64,000 nucleotides of DNA from Apostichopus japonicus (GCF_037975245.1 NC_092569.1:35192668-35256667), one strand, 5' to 3'. Positions 38,271 through 49,292 are shown, numbered from the stretch's first letter. The notes: generated by a model from the sequence alone, not told the origin. A program made the numbers and translations.

Positions 38271-38670
38271 CATTCTTCTTCCAAATCCCCTCATCATGCA
38301 TCTGTACTTTTTTGTCATTTCATTCCTGTTTTCCTCCACACCAAGTTTTAAATTTATCTGCTTAATTCTCACTCGCTTCTTATTAAGTAAACACTTCATC
38401 ATTAACCTCAATCTCTTGATTCTTCTTCCAAATTCCTTCATCATGATTCATGCTTCTGAACATGTCATTTTATTCCTGTGTTCCTCCACACCAATTGTTA
38501 AATTTATCTGCTTAATTCTCACCCACTTCAGTTCTTATTAAGCAAACACTTCATCATTAACCTCAATCTATTCATTCTTCTTCCAAATCCCTTCATCGTG
38601 ATTCATGCGTCTGATCTTGTCATTTCATTCCTGTTTCCCTCCACACCAATTTTGAATTTATCTGTGGAAT
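38271..38670. repeat. Minisatellite, about 150-bp unit, 2.6 copies (left arm)
   Basis: Units begin at about 38271, 38419 and 38573 with ATTCTTCTTCCAAAT(C/T)CC, and include TCATTCCTGTTTTCCTCCAC, TTTATCTGCTTAATTCTCAC and AAACACTTCATCATTAACC. The repeat lies inside the P-like transposon. Confidence 0.8.
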
Positions 38671-39157
38671 TCTAACATATTGCTGCCAATACATTACTAA
38701 TCAGGCTTATAACTATTCATGCAACTGAGACAATATTTTGTGCCACCCAGCTGATGAAAGCTTTTGCTTTTCTGTAAATTTGTAACATAATATACAGCTG
38801 CAAGTTTACAGAAGGTCCCGGGCACAAAACTGGTCTCACAAATAACCAAGAAAGGGACCGAAACTGGAAGGAAGGATAATGATCATATTGAAACAAATGA
38901 TTAGACCCAGAAGTGATCGGTGATAACACGCTGCATATAAAAGTTTGCAGATACAATCATTTTATATTAGCAGAAAAAAATTCTGTTAATTTGTTTTCAA
39001 ATTGTCAAGTCTAATGATCTTTTCCTACTTCCAGTCCTGGGGAATAATCATATTCCTTTGTGCACTAACATTTTATATAATAATAAGAAAATGATTTATT
39101 GAGTAAGTTAATTTAATTACTTGTTTCAAAGGATTTGCAGAAATATGCTACTCTATA

Positions 39158-40035
39158 TTGATCAGTGAAAGGAATAATCGCAGTAACTTATGTGTTTATA
39201 TTGACTTGCATTCTATTCAAGATCGTGACACTGAAAATGCAACACCATCAGTCACACCAAATCAGCAAAATAACAAGAGTCAATGTAATCAACCATCAAG
39301 ATCTGAAGGTTCTCTAAGGTATCGTCTGCGTTGTGTCCAGAGAGAACTAAGGAAAATCAGGAAAGAGAAGGCAGCTATTACCAAAAGCATGCAGGTTTGT
39401 TTGCTCCTGACCAGATCAAAGCCATAACCTTATCTAATATAAAGATGTTCAAGACCATCAAAATTTGAACAAAATGTTCTTGGAAGCCAGTCCAAACAGG
39501 CATTATTCTGTCAACAGAGTCAATTTTGGATCTTCAAGAAGAACTGATGACAAGGGAAAAAAGGTTCCTCCTGACATCACATTTCACCCAAGATTGCTTG
39601 GAGAATCTATTCAGCAGTGTCCGGACAATGTCTTCGCCAGCTGAATTCAAGTATGCCCTGCAAATCATAAATGCTGGAAACCTATCAAACCGATGAACAC
39701 AACTTCCCCACTGATTTCAGTTTTGAAACACCAGACTGTCCAGTATCAGATGACATTCCTGAAGTGAACATTCATCTCAAACACCTGACCCGATGACCAC
39801 AGATGAAGAAAACAGCCTATACTACCTCAGTGGTTATTGCATAACTAGACTGAAGCAAAATGATAAGCACTGCTCAAGCTGTTTGGACAACATTCAATCC
39901 ACTTCCCCATCATCTTCCATTTTGGCTACATTAACAAGTTTAAGGAGTACACCGATGGTAACCTCGTTCATCCAAATCAAAGGACTTTCCAATACCTCAA
40001 GACCGCTGAATGACCTTCAGGAAGTAAAGCAGTGA
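39158..40035 (+). pseudogene. Decayed P/THAP9-like transposase fragment (left arm)
   Basis: Three open pieces in order. First (39158-39427) is a low-complexity Asn/Ser segment and a basic helix LRCVQRELRKIRKEKAAI, like the coiled coil behind a THAP domain. Second (about 39498-39695) is GIILSTESILDLQEELMTRE, then FTQDCLENLFSSVR and FKYALQIINAG, matching the QDxLENxFxxxR signature of P/THAP9 transposase C-termini; a TGA ends it. Third (39793-40035) is EENSLYYLSGYCITRLK with KHCSSC, the C-terminal yyiaGYi..kl..C..C block. The THAP zinc finger and the RNase-H-like catalytic region are not seen. Frame breaks show it is dead. Confidence 0.65.
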
Positions 40036-42089
40036 TAACCTCATCAACATGGGTAATTCTTAGAAACAGTTGACCTTGGCTATCGATTCAACTGCAACCT
40101 CCCAATTCCCAGAGTGTCAAAACATCAAAGGGAAACTGCATTCCAGATACCTGATATCCGTCTCCACATCTTTTGTAAAACGTAAAGGGCTGAAAAGAAG
40201 ACAAAAATTCAGTGTTAAAAGTCTGGAACAGAGTTAGGTAGTAAAAGCATGGCAATGAGGCTTCTTGTTGATAAAATCAAGTAAATAAATCAGACTTGGA
40301 GGACATTTGTCATAGTATCTTAAACCCAAATATATTTATAGCCAGTATGCTGTTCACTTGAGAAAATAAAAATCCCTATGAAATAATATCACCCTGTCCA
40401 GTAGATACACTAAAGAAGCAAAACTCTCATCCTGATCCAGAGCAGTCACCAAACTCTGGAGATTTTTACACAAAAACATTGAGATTGGTTTTTAAAAACT
40501 AGAGAGGAAAGAACTTTTTACTTCAAAAGAAGTTTCATGTCATTATATTTCAATGGGTTTACTTAATTATTTTCCAGCAGATCTGAAAATTAGCATGAAT
40601 TTGTTCATAAAAGTATGTGAATAACAGTGACCCCACTTACAAATGTGGCCAAACTTGATTACTACAGTGATCATAAATATTACACACCATATATTACTAC
40701 ACATACTGTATCACCACAGTCAGCATCCATTGCAGTCAGATTCTAAGGGGTTTAATAATACTGTATCAATGACATGACAATCCTGTCTTGTTTGTACAAC
40801 TTGAAAAAGAATGACTGGTAAAAAGCTCAAATAATTGGTTTGTTGCAGTCAAATTGAGAAAATATCCCAACTGGATACATATGATAAGGTGTGCACTGTG
40901 TGCTGCAAACTGGTACGTGTATTTGCTGTACCTTGTGTGTGCTGAAAGCTAATTTTAAGTCTTCAAGATTTTGCAATTGAAGAACAATTCAGTTATTTAT
41001 TAACTCAATTTATAAACAACATTTGGGTATATAGCCTACTGCAATTTTGACAATACTCCTGCCATCTGTAGCTCATATATTTGGAGAGTAAGAGAAGTAC
41101 TTTGAAAGTTATACTATAGCCTTACTGTTTGACAGTTTTAATATGTGTCATTTAACTTGTGTAGACCATTGTTCATATTCCCTGATCAAATCAATATTAT
41201 TGTACATATGTGATACAGTATCTTATGAATAAAATGATTTCAAATTTCAATTAATGACCTGTCTACTTTCTTTATCATTTTTATCAGCCAACAACTGATA
41301 CTGAAAATCAATAGTAACCCTGAGGTGATAAACCTAGGCTTAACCCCTGCCTTACAATGAAGTAGGCCTAGGTACTCATCAAGTTAACTAGGTGTAGGCC
41401 TACAGGCTACAGTATAAATACAGGCCCGTGTTTGTGTACTATACACCTACATACGGTAACGTTACGAGTGCCTGTGGCCCTGTGGGCATGAGAAGCTCCA
41501 GAGTCCTACACATTTGTAACAACAATTGCAATGTACAACTGTATCCCTACAGAGATGCAGCTCACTTAGACTTAGACTAGAGCCATGAGCATTTAACCCT
41601 GCCTGTTAATTATTATTAATACTATCATATTGACTTACTACAGTACTGTATGCTATTTCGCATGGTTATTTCACTTACCTGGTCGTAGACTTTCATCATA
41701 AGGACAACCTCTCGTTTCGTGACGAACGGTTAAAAGAAAGTGAATTAGTTATGATTTTAATAACGTTGAAATTTTCTTCAAACGTTGTGCAACAATAAAT
41801 GCATTTCTTCCGTATAAATAAACGCTACTAGCCTACCAATACTAGGCTAGCTGTATAGTTCTTATACATAGGTTATGTACGACGCACTGCATTTGCACGA
41901 ATTCGCGCAACTGTTAAGGAACTATCATGGCGTCCATTGTAAACATATGACGTCACAAATTGCCAGTTGGCCGAACTCTCTAAATATACGGCTCTGTACA
42001 TACTACAAACTTTACTAAGAAATACATACTTTACTATTGATATTGCATCATTTCATAGCAGAAGCAAACCTATATATTCTAGCTAGGCC

Positions 42090-42982
42090 AGTTCCTGTGC
42101 CATTTCACCATAGGAACATACCTCCATACCGTTCCGCCATAAATTTTGATCCTTTCCGCCATGGCAGAAAGCTCGAAACCTATGGCGGAAAGGTACATTT
42201 TAAAAAAGGAATTTAACACAGGAATGTATCGGTGAAACTATTTTGATTCGCCGTGGAAGGATAGGTACACCGTCTTCAATTGTGACGGTTCGCTTGATAG
42301 ACTGAATTGTAGTTAAGACAACATTGGGGAATAGATACAAAGTTTGTGATGTACATGTTGATTGAATAGTTTTATTTGTAAGTTAATAAGAGTCGATACA
42401 CTGTCTTCAAATATATAATAGCTCGTTGAATAAATCAAATTAAGTTAGGTTGATTGTTTATTAAAAAGACCGATTCTAATTGTCTAATTAAAGGCATTGG
42501 AGACTCGCCCAAAACCGCGCGCGGCCGTCTGAAAATGTTAACTTTCTGTTGCTTGCAAGTGATGTTTTTGTTTGTGCTGGACCTGAGCTTGTCCATCGCT
42601 GTATCGTATACACTGTGCTGTGGGTATTGACCGCAGCTGTAGGCTTTGTACTTACTGTACACTAGTGTATAATTACCGACAATAGCAAGCTTTGTGTGTA
42701 TTTATTGGGATCGATGGTGGTGACTAACACTTCTGCTACACCTCATTCGAAACTAGGTTAGATTTACGGCATTAATATTTCTTTTTCCGGGAGTCTTCAC
42801 ACCCTTTAAATGAACGATTTTGTGGGCCTAGATAGTGTGAAGCGAAGCAATATACAGTGCATATAGGCCTACAAAAGTGCTTTACCGCCATCGGGGTAAC
42901 GCAGTGGAATGACACTTTTTCTATGGCGGAAAGAGTACATTTTCTATGGCGGAATATACCGATGACAGAATGACACGGCCCC
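42090..42982. mobile_element. MITE-like element with GGCGGAAAG inverted repeats (left arm)
   Basis: About 893 bp with imperfect terminal inverted repeats. The left end reads GTTCCTGTGCCATTTC, then ATACCGTTCCGCC and CTTTCCGCCAT; the right end read backwards is GGGGCCGTGTCATTC, then TATTCCGCCATAG and CTTTCCGCCATAG. AGCTAGGCC occurs at both edges (42081-42089 and 42983-42991) and may be the target duplication, with the caution that AGGCCT text is common here. It lies only 76 bp from the end of the P-like transposon's target duplication. No transposase; a 75-codon minus frame inside (42435-42662) is unrecognised. Confidence 0.55.
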
Positions 42983-43250
42983 AGCTAGGCCTACACCCTC
43001 TCCTTGCCTTGTCGGTATCAGACCTGGAGATACTACAGTCACTGCGAGTTAATTAGGTTTTCTTTGATAAGCGTTAGGAGCGCTTGTAGCCTAATATTAA
43101 AATGCTTTCTGCAGCTAACTTAAAAGTTAAGCTTTAATAGTATTTTAGGCAACGTTACCATTACTTAGTATACTAGCCTAGGCCTAATTTCGGCACAGCT
43201 TACTTTAGTGTTGGTCTCACGTAACGTAGGCTATGCCTAATGTAAATTTC

Positions 43251-43469
43251 GATATCTTGAATTTTATTTAAGATATCTCAAATTGATTTAAAGATATCAA
43301 GACTAATGAAAGATATCAAAAAGGAAACATTATTTAAGATATCTCGAATTTAATTCAAGATATCAAAAAAAGAATTCGAGATATCCAAAATTGACTTAGA
43401 GATATCAATAATCCGAATTAGAGATATCCAAAATAGAATTCAAGGTATGAAGAGTTGTATAAGAGATAT
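43251..43469. repeat. Cluster of GATATC/AGATATC motifs (left arm)
   Basis: About 220 bp in which AGATATC or GATATCT recurs about every 12-25 bp on both strands, joined by AT-rich linkers with AATTC or AATT (for example TTCAAGATATC, ATTCGAGATATCC, TTAGAGATATC). The core GATATC is its own complement. It directly precedes the LTR at 43470. Confidence 0.8.
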
Positions 43470-44804
43470 TGTTAATGAACTAGTCTGGGCTGTGGCTTTT
43501 GTGAGGTGAGGAGCGAAGGTATTAACGAGAGACAAGGAAATTGAGAACCGAGGTTGTGTGAGACGATAGCGGTGATAGTGTTGGAAGGTAGCAGAGTTTG
43601 TTGATGAAGGCTGGATTTTTTTGAGATTGTGAAAGGAAGCAGTGGCATTTTGTGGTGTCCGATAATAAAAGAAGAAAAGCATCGAATAACATTGTCCTGA
43701 ACTTATTACCCCAAACTACGTAATTACATGGTGGCAACGGTTTAAAAGAAGAAATGCCTCGGTGTTTGCCCACTACCATTGTGTTAAATCCGCTACCACC
43801 TAAAAGTCAATGAGATGCAAAAGGATATAACTTTAGCTAATGTGTTAGTCATGCAGACGATTTGTTAATTTAACAGAAAATATAGGTAACAACACATAAA
43901 ACTTGGGCAAAACGGATGGATGGTAATCGTTTCAGAAAACATCTGAAGAAGCAAGATTCCGAAGGTATGTAACGACATCATACAACCGCATATAGTGGTG
44001 GAGCTGATTGTACGGTGTAGATCATTCAACGCCCAATTATGGAGTCAGAGTTGTCCATTTAGAAAAAAGCTGTTACATAAAAATGCATTTGCAAGGTGCA
44101 AGGTGGAGGAAGCCATTGTTTGGTGGCAGAGAAGAAGAAACAAAAATATAGAATACAGACAGCAACCAACTATGACAGCTGAGTCACTTTTATAGATTTT
44201 TTTTGAGGAGTTCTTCTTGGACACTTTCTCGCTGAAACTGCGGTGGAGATCGCACATACATTAAGGTTGTAAACCGTTATTTATTTATAATTGCTGTTTC
44301 ATATTCTCCATTTAAGGGTGCATCATGTATAATTTAAGATCAGAGAAAAGTGAAGTGAAAATGAATACCACAGATAAAAGGGAGGACCAAACTTTTCCAC
44401 CAGGGATACCTGAAGGTCTTCCAAAAGAAATGCATATAATCTACTTACTAGAGATGCGTAAGGTAGAAGCACACATTGAAATAGAAAAGCGAAAACAAAA
44501 TCATGAAATAGAAAAACAAAAGTCCAAACAAGACCATGAATTGAACAAGGCTCAAGTAGAGGCAGATAAAGAAGTAAAACTAAAGCAACTTCAGATAAAG
44601 AACGAAACGGCCAAAGTTCAAGTGAACCCAACTTCAGTGGCAAGTGGTGAAAGTGTGAATTTGATGAAGGTGCCTCGTCTGCATGAGAATGAAGATGCTG
44701 ATGTATATCTTAGAGGTTTTGAAATGTTAGAAGAAACAAACAATTGGGATAAATCACAGTGGGCAATATTTTTGGTTATTTGGTTTTCATACATTATGCT
44801 ATAA
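43470..44804 (+). mobile_element. Truncated Ty3/gypsy-type LTR retroelement: LTR, PBS and gag start (left arm)
   Basis: A candidate LTR of about 259 bp starts TGTTAATGAAC (43470) and ends GTAATTACA (43728), contains AATAAAAG, and is followed by TGGTGGCAACGG, a primer-binding-site-like sequence. After a leader of about 600 bp a frame at 44325-44804 encodes MYNLRSEKSEV, a Lys/Glu-rich coiled coil of about 60 residues, and VPRLHENEDADVYLRGFEML, NNWDKSQWAIFL. This last block fits the gag capsid start of animal gypsy-like elements (P.f....d...yL..FE..a....W....W). The frame leaves the gag family at about 44770, and no protease, polymerase or 3' LTR follows. Confidence 0.65.
44325..44804 (+). pseudogene. 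gag-like fragment (left arm)
   Basis: 159-codon open frame within the truncated LTR element. The N-terminal third is PPGIPEGLPKEMHIIYLLEM, the middle a charged heptad-rich helix (EIEKRKQNHEIEKQKSKQDH), and the C-terminal third a capsid-like start with FEMLEETNNWDKSQWA. After Trp-Ala-Ile-Phe-Leu the sequence switches to the adjoining LINE fragment on the opposite strand, so about 15 C-terminal residues are foreign. A full gag would be two to three times longer. Identical in the right arm. Confidence 0.6.
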
Positions 44805-45380
44805 TGTGAAAGAAATTTAAAGCATGCATGATTTGCTAATTTTTCAAATATCTTGGAAAAGACTTGCAACACAGGAATTAGCCTATTGTTATTTTTCACC
44901 TTTTCCTGCTACTTTAATTTTGTAGCCAAGAACAGCACGTGTAATTTTAAGATCATAAGGCACATTATACCACTATTAAAACACCTGTTCACAAGATGGC
45001 TGAATGGACGAACAATAATGTAATTAAATGCTTTAACAACTTTACAATGAATATTATAATTGTCCTTGACTACCATTTTGAAGATCTTTGATACATTCCA
45101 TAATATCGTCATCATCGGTGGAATACAAAAACATACAGTGATCATGTATACACCAGCTCTTCTTAATTTTGGAGCGACTACTTCATCCTTGAAGAGGGAA
45201 ATAACGTTCATACAAGAAGATACAAATGAATGCGTTTTAAGTAGAATTAAAATCATTTACTATTAGAACATCAGTCCAAACCACCTGTGAAAGATCCTGA
45301 TAAAATGAAGTTATAGCACTTTGCGTCAATTTACGGTGTAAGTTTGTAGACCTATTCCTTCTAGATGTATAAGAAGAAGA
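44780..45380 (-). pseudogene. Decayed LINE (non-LTR) reverse transcriptase fragment (left arm)
   Basis: Minus strand, broken by stops and frameshifts. In order: ITSFYQDLSQVVWTDVL, resembling the linker between endonuclease and RT of jockey/CR1-like LINEs; KVVKAFNYIIVRPFSHLVNR, then CFNSGIM, resembling the conserved p.i.k.s..yi..pl..i.n.sf..G.fP block; and NNRLIPVLQVFSKIFEKLAN, HYSIMYENQ, matching the NYRPIS.L.vfSKifEk......L...nil...Q RT motif. The similarity ends at about 44780, where the gag fragment on the other strand begins. It is an internal LINE fragment, not an active gene. Confidence 0.65.
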
Positions 45381-45601
45381 GGCGTCAATCATAGAAGGGG
45401 GAGGGGGACAGGGTGACACGTCCCCACCTCTAAAGGGTGGGGACAGGTTTGGTAACTGATTCGCGTAGGTGCTGGAGTATCATTCAGACTCATAATGACT
45501 CGTGTATCCCACAAAGGGAGCTGAAACATTGTGCTACATGAGATTAGTATGTTATTAATTTTTTTATTCTCAACTGCTCGACCACCAGATGCTCGACCAG
45601 A

Positions 45602-46159
45602 TCCCTCCCTCCCTCCCTCCCTCCCTCCCTCCCTCCCTCCCTCCCTCCCTCCCTCCCTCCCTCCCTCCCTCCCTCCCTCCCTCCCTCCCTCCCTCCCTCC
45701 CTCCCTCCCTCCCTCCCTCCCTCCCTCCCTCCCTCCCTCCCTCCCTCCCTCCCTCCCTCCCTCCCTCCCTCCCTCCCTCCCTCCCTCCCTCCCTCCCTCC
45801 CTCCCTCCCTCCCTCCCTCCCTCCCTCCCTCCCTCCCTCCCTCCCTCCCTCCCTCCCTCCCTCCCTCCCTCCCTCCCTCCCTCCCTCCCTCCCTCCCTCC
45901 CTCCCTCCCTCCCTCCCTCCCTCCCTCCCTCCCTCCCTCCCTCCCTCCCTCCCTCCCTCCCTCCCTCCCTCCCTCCCTCCCTCCCTCCCTCCCTCCCTCC
46001 CTCCCTCCCTCCCTCCCTCCCTCCCTCCCTCCCTCCCTCCCTCCCTCCCTCCCTCCCTCCCTCCCTCCCTCCCTCCCTCCCTCCCTCCCTCCCTCCCTCC
46101 CTCCCTCCCTCCCTCCCTCCCTCCCTCCCTCCCTCCCTCCCTCCCTCCCTCCCTCCCTC
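45602..46159. repeat. (CCCT)n microsatellite, 558 bp (left arm)
   Basis: About 139 perfect CCCT units with no visible interruption. The partner at 53030-53467 is 120 bp (30 units) shorter. All long Pro-Ser-Leu and Gly-Arg-Glu frames here come from the repeat. The G-rich strand, (AGGG)n, can form G-quadruplexes, and polypurine:polypyrimidine DNA can form triplex. Confidence 0.99.
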
Positions 46160-46521
46160 GTAGGTCCCTTTTTGGCAATAAAACAAATAATGATAACACA
46201 AATCTAACAATTAATTTACACCTAAATTCCCCGATTGATTCCCCTCAGCATATATAGGCTACGGCTACCATCAGAATGCCATATAGCGTGCTTTTATCTC
46301 TTCACTTACCTATGTAGAACAATGAATAACAGAGAGTTTTACAAAGTAACGCAAAGCTTTAATTTTTCTTCTACAAGGTGATTTACCGAATACGATTTTT
46401 CCCATTAACCTTTTCTGAAGTGTAAATTTTTAAAACATGAGATCTCAAAATGCTTAGATGAAACTGACAAGGCCTGGGAAGTGCCATTTCCGGCAACCTG
46501 GGAGGCATATTTGGCAGAACA

Positions 46522-47101
46522 TTATGGACACAAAAGGGTAAACTTATTTCGTTGTCTATAGTCTTAGTTTGTTGTTGTTGAAACTAAAGTTGTTGCTGCT
46601 GTTTTAATATGCTGTTGCTCAAACTCACGTTGATGTCTAAACTTCCGTTGTCTAAACTTACGTCGTCGTCATCCGCGCTGTTCAACAATTGCTCAACCAC
46701 GTAATGTAAATAATAGGCGTTTCGTACGAAATTAAACAAACATCACCAGCGCAGGAGAATGCATGATATGTAGGCTGCTACCACTACTACTACTATGCTT
46801 ACTTCTGTTACACCAGGGAGTTCCATAAAACTCCCTGGTTACACCTGGAGCCATATTTGAACTCTTACTACTGCTACTAATACATTCAACAATGAAAATA
46901 AGTCTAAACAGATAACTACCCACATATCCTAATTAACGACGTGCGTATAGTAAGAATATACAGCGCAAATTGAATTTAGTTTGAGAAGAGCTATATTTTC
47001 TTTTTTTTTACATCACGTGGTTGAGCAATTGTTGAGCAGCGCCGATGGCAACAACTTAAGTTTAGACAACGAAATAAGTTTTCCCTTTTCGCGTTCCATA
47101 A
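46522..47101. mobile_element. Foldback-type element inside a hairpin-motif repeat (left arm)
   Basis: The left edge TTATGGACACAAAAGGGTAA, followed by ACTTATTTCGTTGTCTA, is mirrored at the right edge as TAGACAACGAAATAAGTTTT and CCCTTTTCGCGTTCCATAA. Within, GTTCAACAATTGCTCAACCACG (46680s) mirrors GTGGTTGAGCAATTGTTGAG (47010s). Repeated TGTTGTTG/CTAAACTT(A/C)CGT units separate them. It interrupts a copy of the dispersed hairpin repeat: GGAAGTGCCATTTCCGG lies at about 46478 on one side and CGCCAACCGATGGTGGCG at 47121-47138 on the other. No transposase frame. Confidence 0.6.
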
Positions 47102-47781
47102 AACGTTCTTGCTACACTCTCGCCAACCGATGGTGGCGCTCAGATAGTGCCATGATGGTTCCTTTTAGGAAATGGCCCACCCACTAAAATTTCTTTAAAA
47201 GGCCCTGGTATAACGCACCTCAAAGCATCACTGTGTGACATTTGGACGATACATAATGTTTCTCGATGTTCCTCAACTGTGTATGGAACGCGAAAAGTGA
47301 AAAGTTAAAGAATGTTTCCGTTTGGGCTTAAGTTTCAATTAACCATGATACGGCTCTAAGTAACATCCGAATGTTAAATAAATTAAATAAAGTCTTCCTT
47401 AATTTAAGTCCAATCACTTGTCAGATGTTGACTTTTGTTAAAATTTATCTATGACTGACATATCAATCCAGGGACCAAACAGGAGCAAACTTGAAGATTT
47501 ATAGATGTGAGTGCCACCCCCACCCCTTCGCGCCCACCGAAGCTTCATACTACACACATTTAACTATGACTATCTAACTCGAAATCATTTGTGATTCATA
47601 ATTATTAATTTTCCACAACAAAATTTAAAATCTCCCAAATTTAGCGATAGTACCTCTGTTTTCAACATTGCGTTATTTTAAGTTGACTATGTACATGAGA
47701 TTAACAACACCATGTGCAACCACAGAATACATTGTCATTAGTTGACATGGCTAGTATCAGATGATTTATTTAGGGATGTAG

Positions 47782-47821
<40 letters not shown>

Positions 47822-49292
47822 CGCAATGAAAAGAAGGACTACTACAGTCTGGAAATCCTGTTATTGTATAATGCGGTCAACCGAGATGAACCCTGAAGAA
47901 CCGTCTTAAATTTTATTCAATCTATAACAAAAAGAAAGAACACATCCACAATTACTGTACCACAAGGTAAAATGCTAACAATGTTTGAAAAAAGGAACAA
48001 GAGCATCAGTGACGCAGTATCTCAATACTGGAAGTTTTAATTTGGATTCCTAATTTCAAATCTTTGCTCTGTCTCTACAATTATCAATATCAATCATGGT
48101 ACAACAAATATATAACTTGCATTTAAGCTACTTTGCCACGAATAGTCTCTGCAGGTTACACTTTATCCTGCTAGTGTTGCCCTTAACGCTCATTGCCTGT
48201 TTGTCGAAAGAACGACGTTGCAAGGTTTAGTAATGTCATAGAATACCTAAGAACTGTGGTATCCTTCATCTTGGGTCACACTCTGTTGGACTTTTTGGTC
48301 ATATAGTTTGATGTCATTGACAACGGCCAAATTAGAAGAGGCGAGCTCGACCATATTCTTGACGCCCGCCTTGAGAGCTAGGCCTATTGACCCATGTATG
48401 TTACTGTAGACTGTAGTGGTGACTACCATCAAAACTGTGTCCACTTCCAAGTATCAAAACAACCCACGTTTTTCCATCTCAGTTTTTCTGACATGAAGAT
48501 TTCATGGATTTATGACTTGGAAAAAATAATGTAAAAGAAGATAACAAGTTTTTATTTGAAAGTGATGGGTGGCCTCCTCCTCCCCTAATAGCCACCTCAG
48601 TTCCTCTCCGTTTTATTTTATTTTAATTCTTTGTACATTTTTTGTCAAACATCACAGGTTCAAAAGAAAGCTAAACATACTTCTTATAACCTAATACATC
48701 TTATATTCTAAAAATAAAACATAACCTTATACAATTTTTATAGTCTTATAAAAGTTGTGATGCTATAGCCGGATCCTCTTTTATACGTACCCATCAAACA
48801 AACTTACTCTGGTCCTTCCTAGGAAAAGCTGTCTGAACACCAGTACAATGTTAATGTGGCTATCACTGAAAGCCTAATAATAGTAATAGGCCTAGGCTAG
48901 GCCTATATATATTTTTTAAATGCATTAGGCCTAAGTAGCCTTCAGAAGTACAACGATGTGTAAACGTGATTATACAAAAATACATGAAGGGCAATCAAAC
49001 AAACTTATCATGGCCCTTGCTCTGAAAAGCTACCTGAACCCCAGTACTATCCTTAAATGTATGTTACAAAAACGAAGGCCTAATATTAATTAAATGCACT
49101 ACGCAAAATTCAAAAGTACACAATGTGTATATGCATTTAGCATGCAATACACAACACCTTGCGTACCTAACCACAGTACAGAAAATTGGTCGCGAGTGTA
49201 GCCATTTTCGTATATCTAACATGTAGCTGTCCATGAGTCATAGCCAATCTGCTATAAACCAGACATGGAGGCGGGGCTTAATCATCAAAAAC
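47102..49292. other. Inner part of left arm; (TA)16 tract, no recognised gene
   Basis: The TA tract at 47784-47815 is 32 bp long, against about 74 bp in the right arm. A 67-codon minus frame at 48247-48450 (plus strand 50697-50900 in the other arm) begins MEVDTVLMVVTTTVYSNIHG and has no domain I recognise. TAGGCCTAGGCCTA low complexity is at about 48888-48905. Confidence 0.5.

Larger units (their letters stand above)
36527..41996 (+). mobile_element. P-element-like DNA transposon (left palindrome arm)
   Basis: Ends are inverted repeats. The left starts CAGAGCCGTATATTGAGAG and the right, reverse-complemented, starts CAGAGCCGTATATTTAGAG. Similarity continues imperfectly for about 90 bp to GGACGCCATGATAGTTCC. 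The flanks carry a perfect 8-bp target duplication TACATACT at 36519-36526 and 41997-42004. An 8-bp duplication is what P-superfamily elements make, and a transposase remnant with P/THAP9-like features lies inside (39158-40035). Length is 5470 bp. The catalytic middle of the transposase is absent and stops interrupt the rest, so this copy is non-autonomous. Most of the interior (36.6-38.2 and 40.1-41.9 kb) has no recognised gene. Confidence 0.8.
35074..49292 (+). repeat. Left arm of a giant palindrome
   Basis: Inverted copy of 49855-64000. Matching positions sum to 99147 near the centre (for example 48247-48450 with 50697-50900), to 99189 outside the TA tract and to about 99069 outside the (CCCT)n tract, showing that the length difference is almost wholly in those two microsatellites. 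Single-base differences exist (a G/D codon change at 39.8/59.2 kb and N/Y at 44.8/54.2 kb). The arm probably extends left of 35074, because the right arm is cut by the window end. Confidence 0.97.

Noticed and set aside
38253-38541. Overlapping frames on both strands at 38.2-38.5 kb
   Set aside because: They arise from the 150-bp minisatellite units.
44323-44643. 106-codon minus-strand frame opposite gag
   Set aside because: Shadow of the gag-like frame on the other strand.
45389-46257. Very long Pro-Ser-Leu and Gly-Arg-Glu open frames in four reading frames
   Set aside because: Pure products of the tetranucleotide repeat, which lacks stops in these frames. No unique domain is attached.
48247-48450. 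67-codon frame (mirror at 50697-50900)
   Set aside because: Identity between arms is not evidence of selection. No known motif, no flanking exon recognised.
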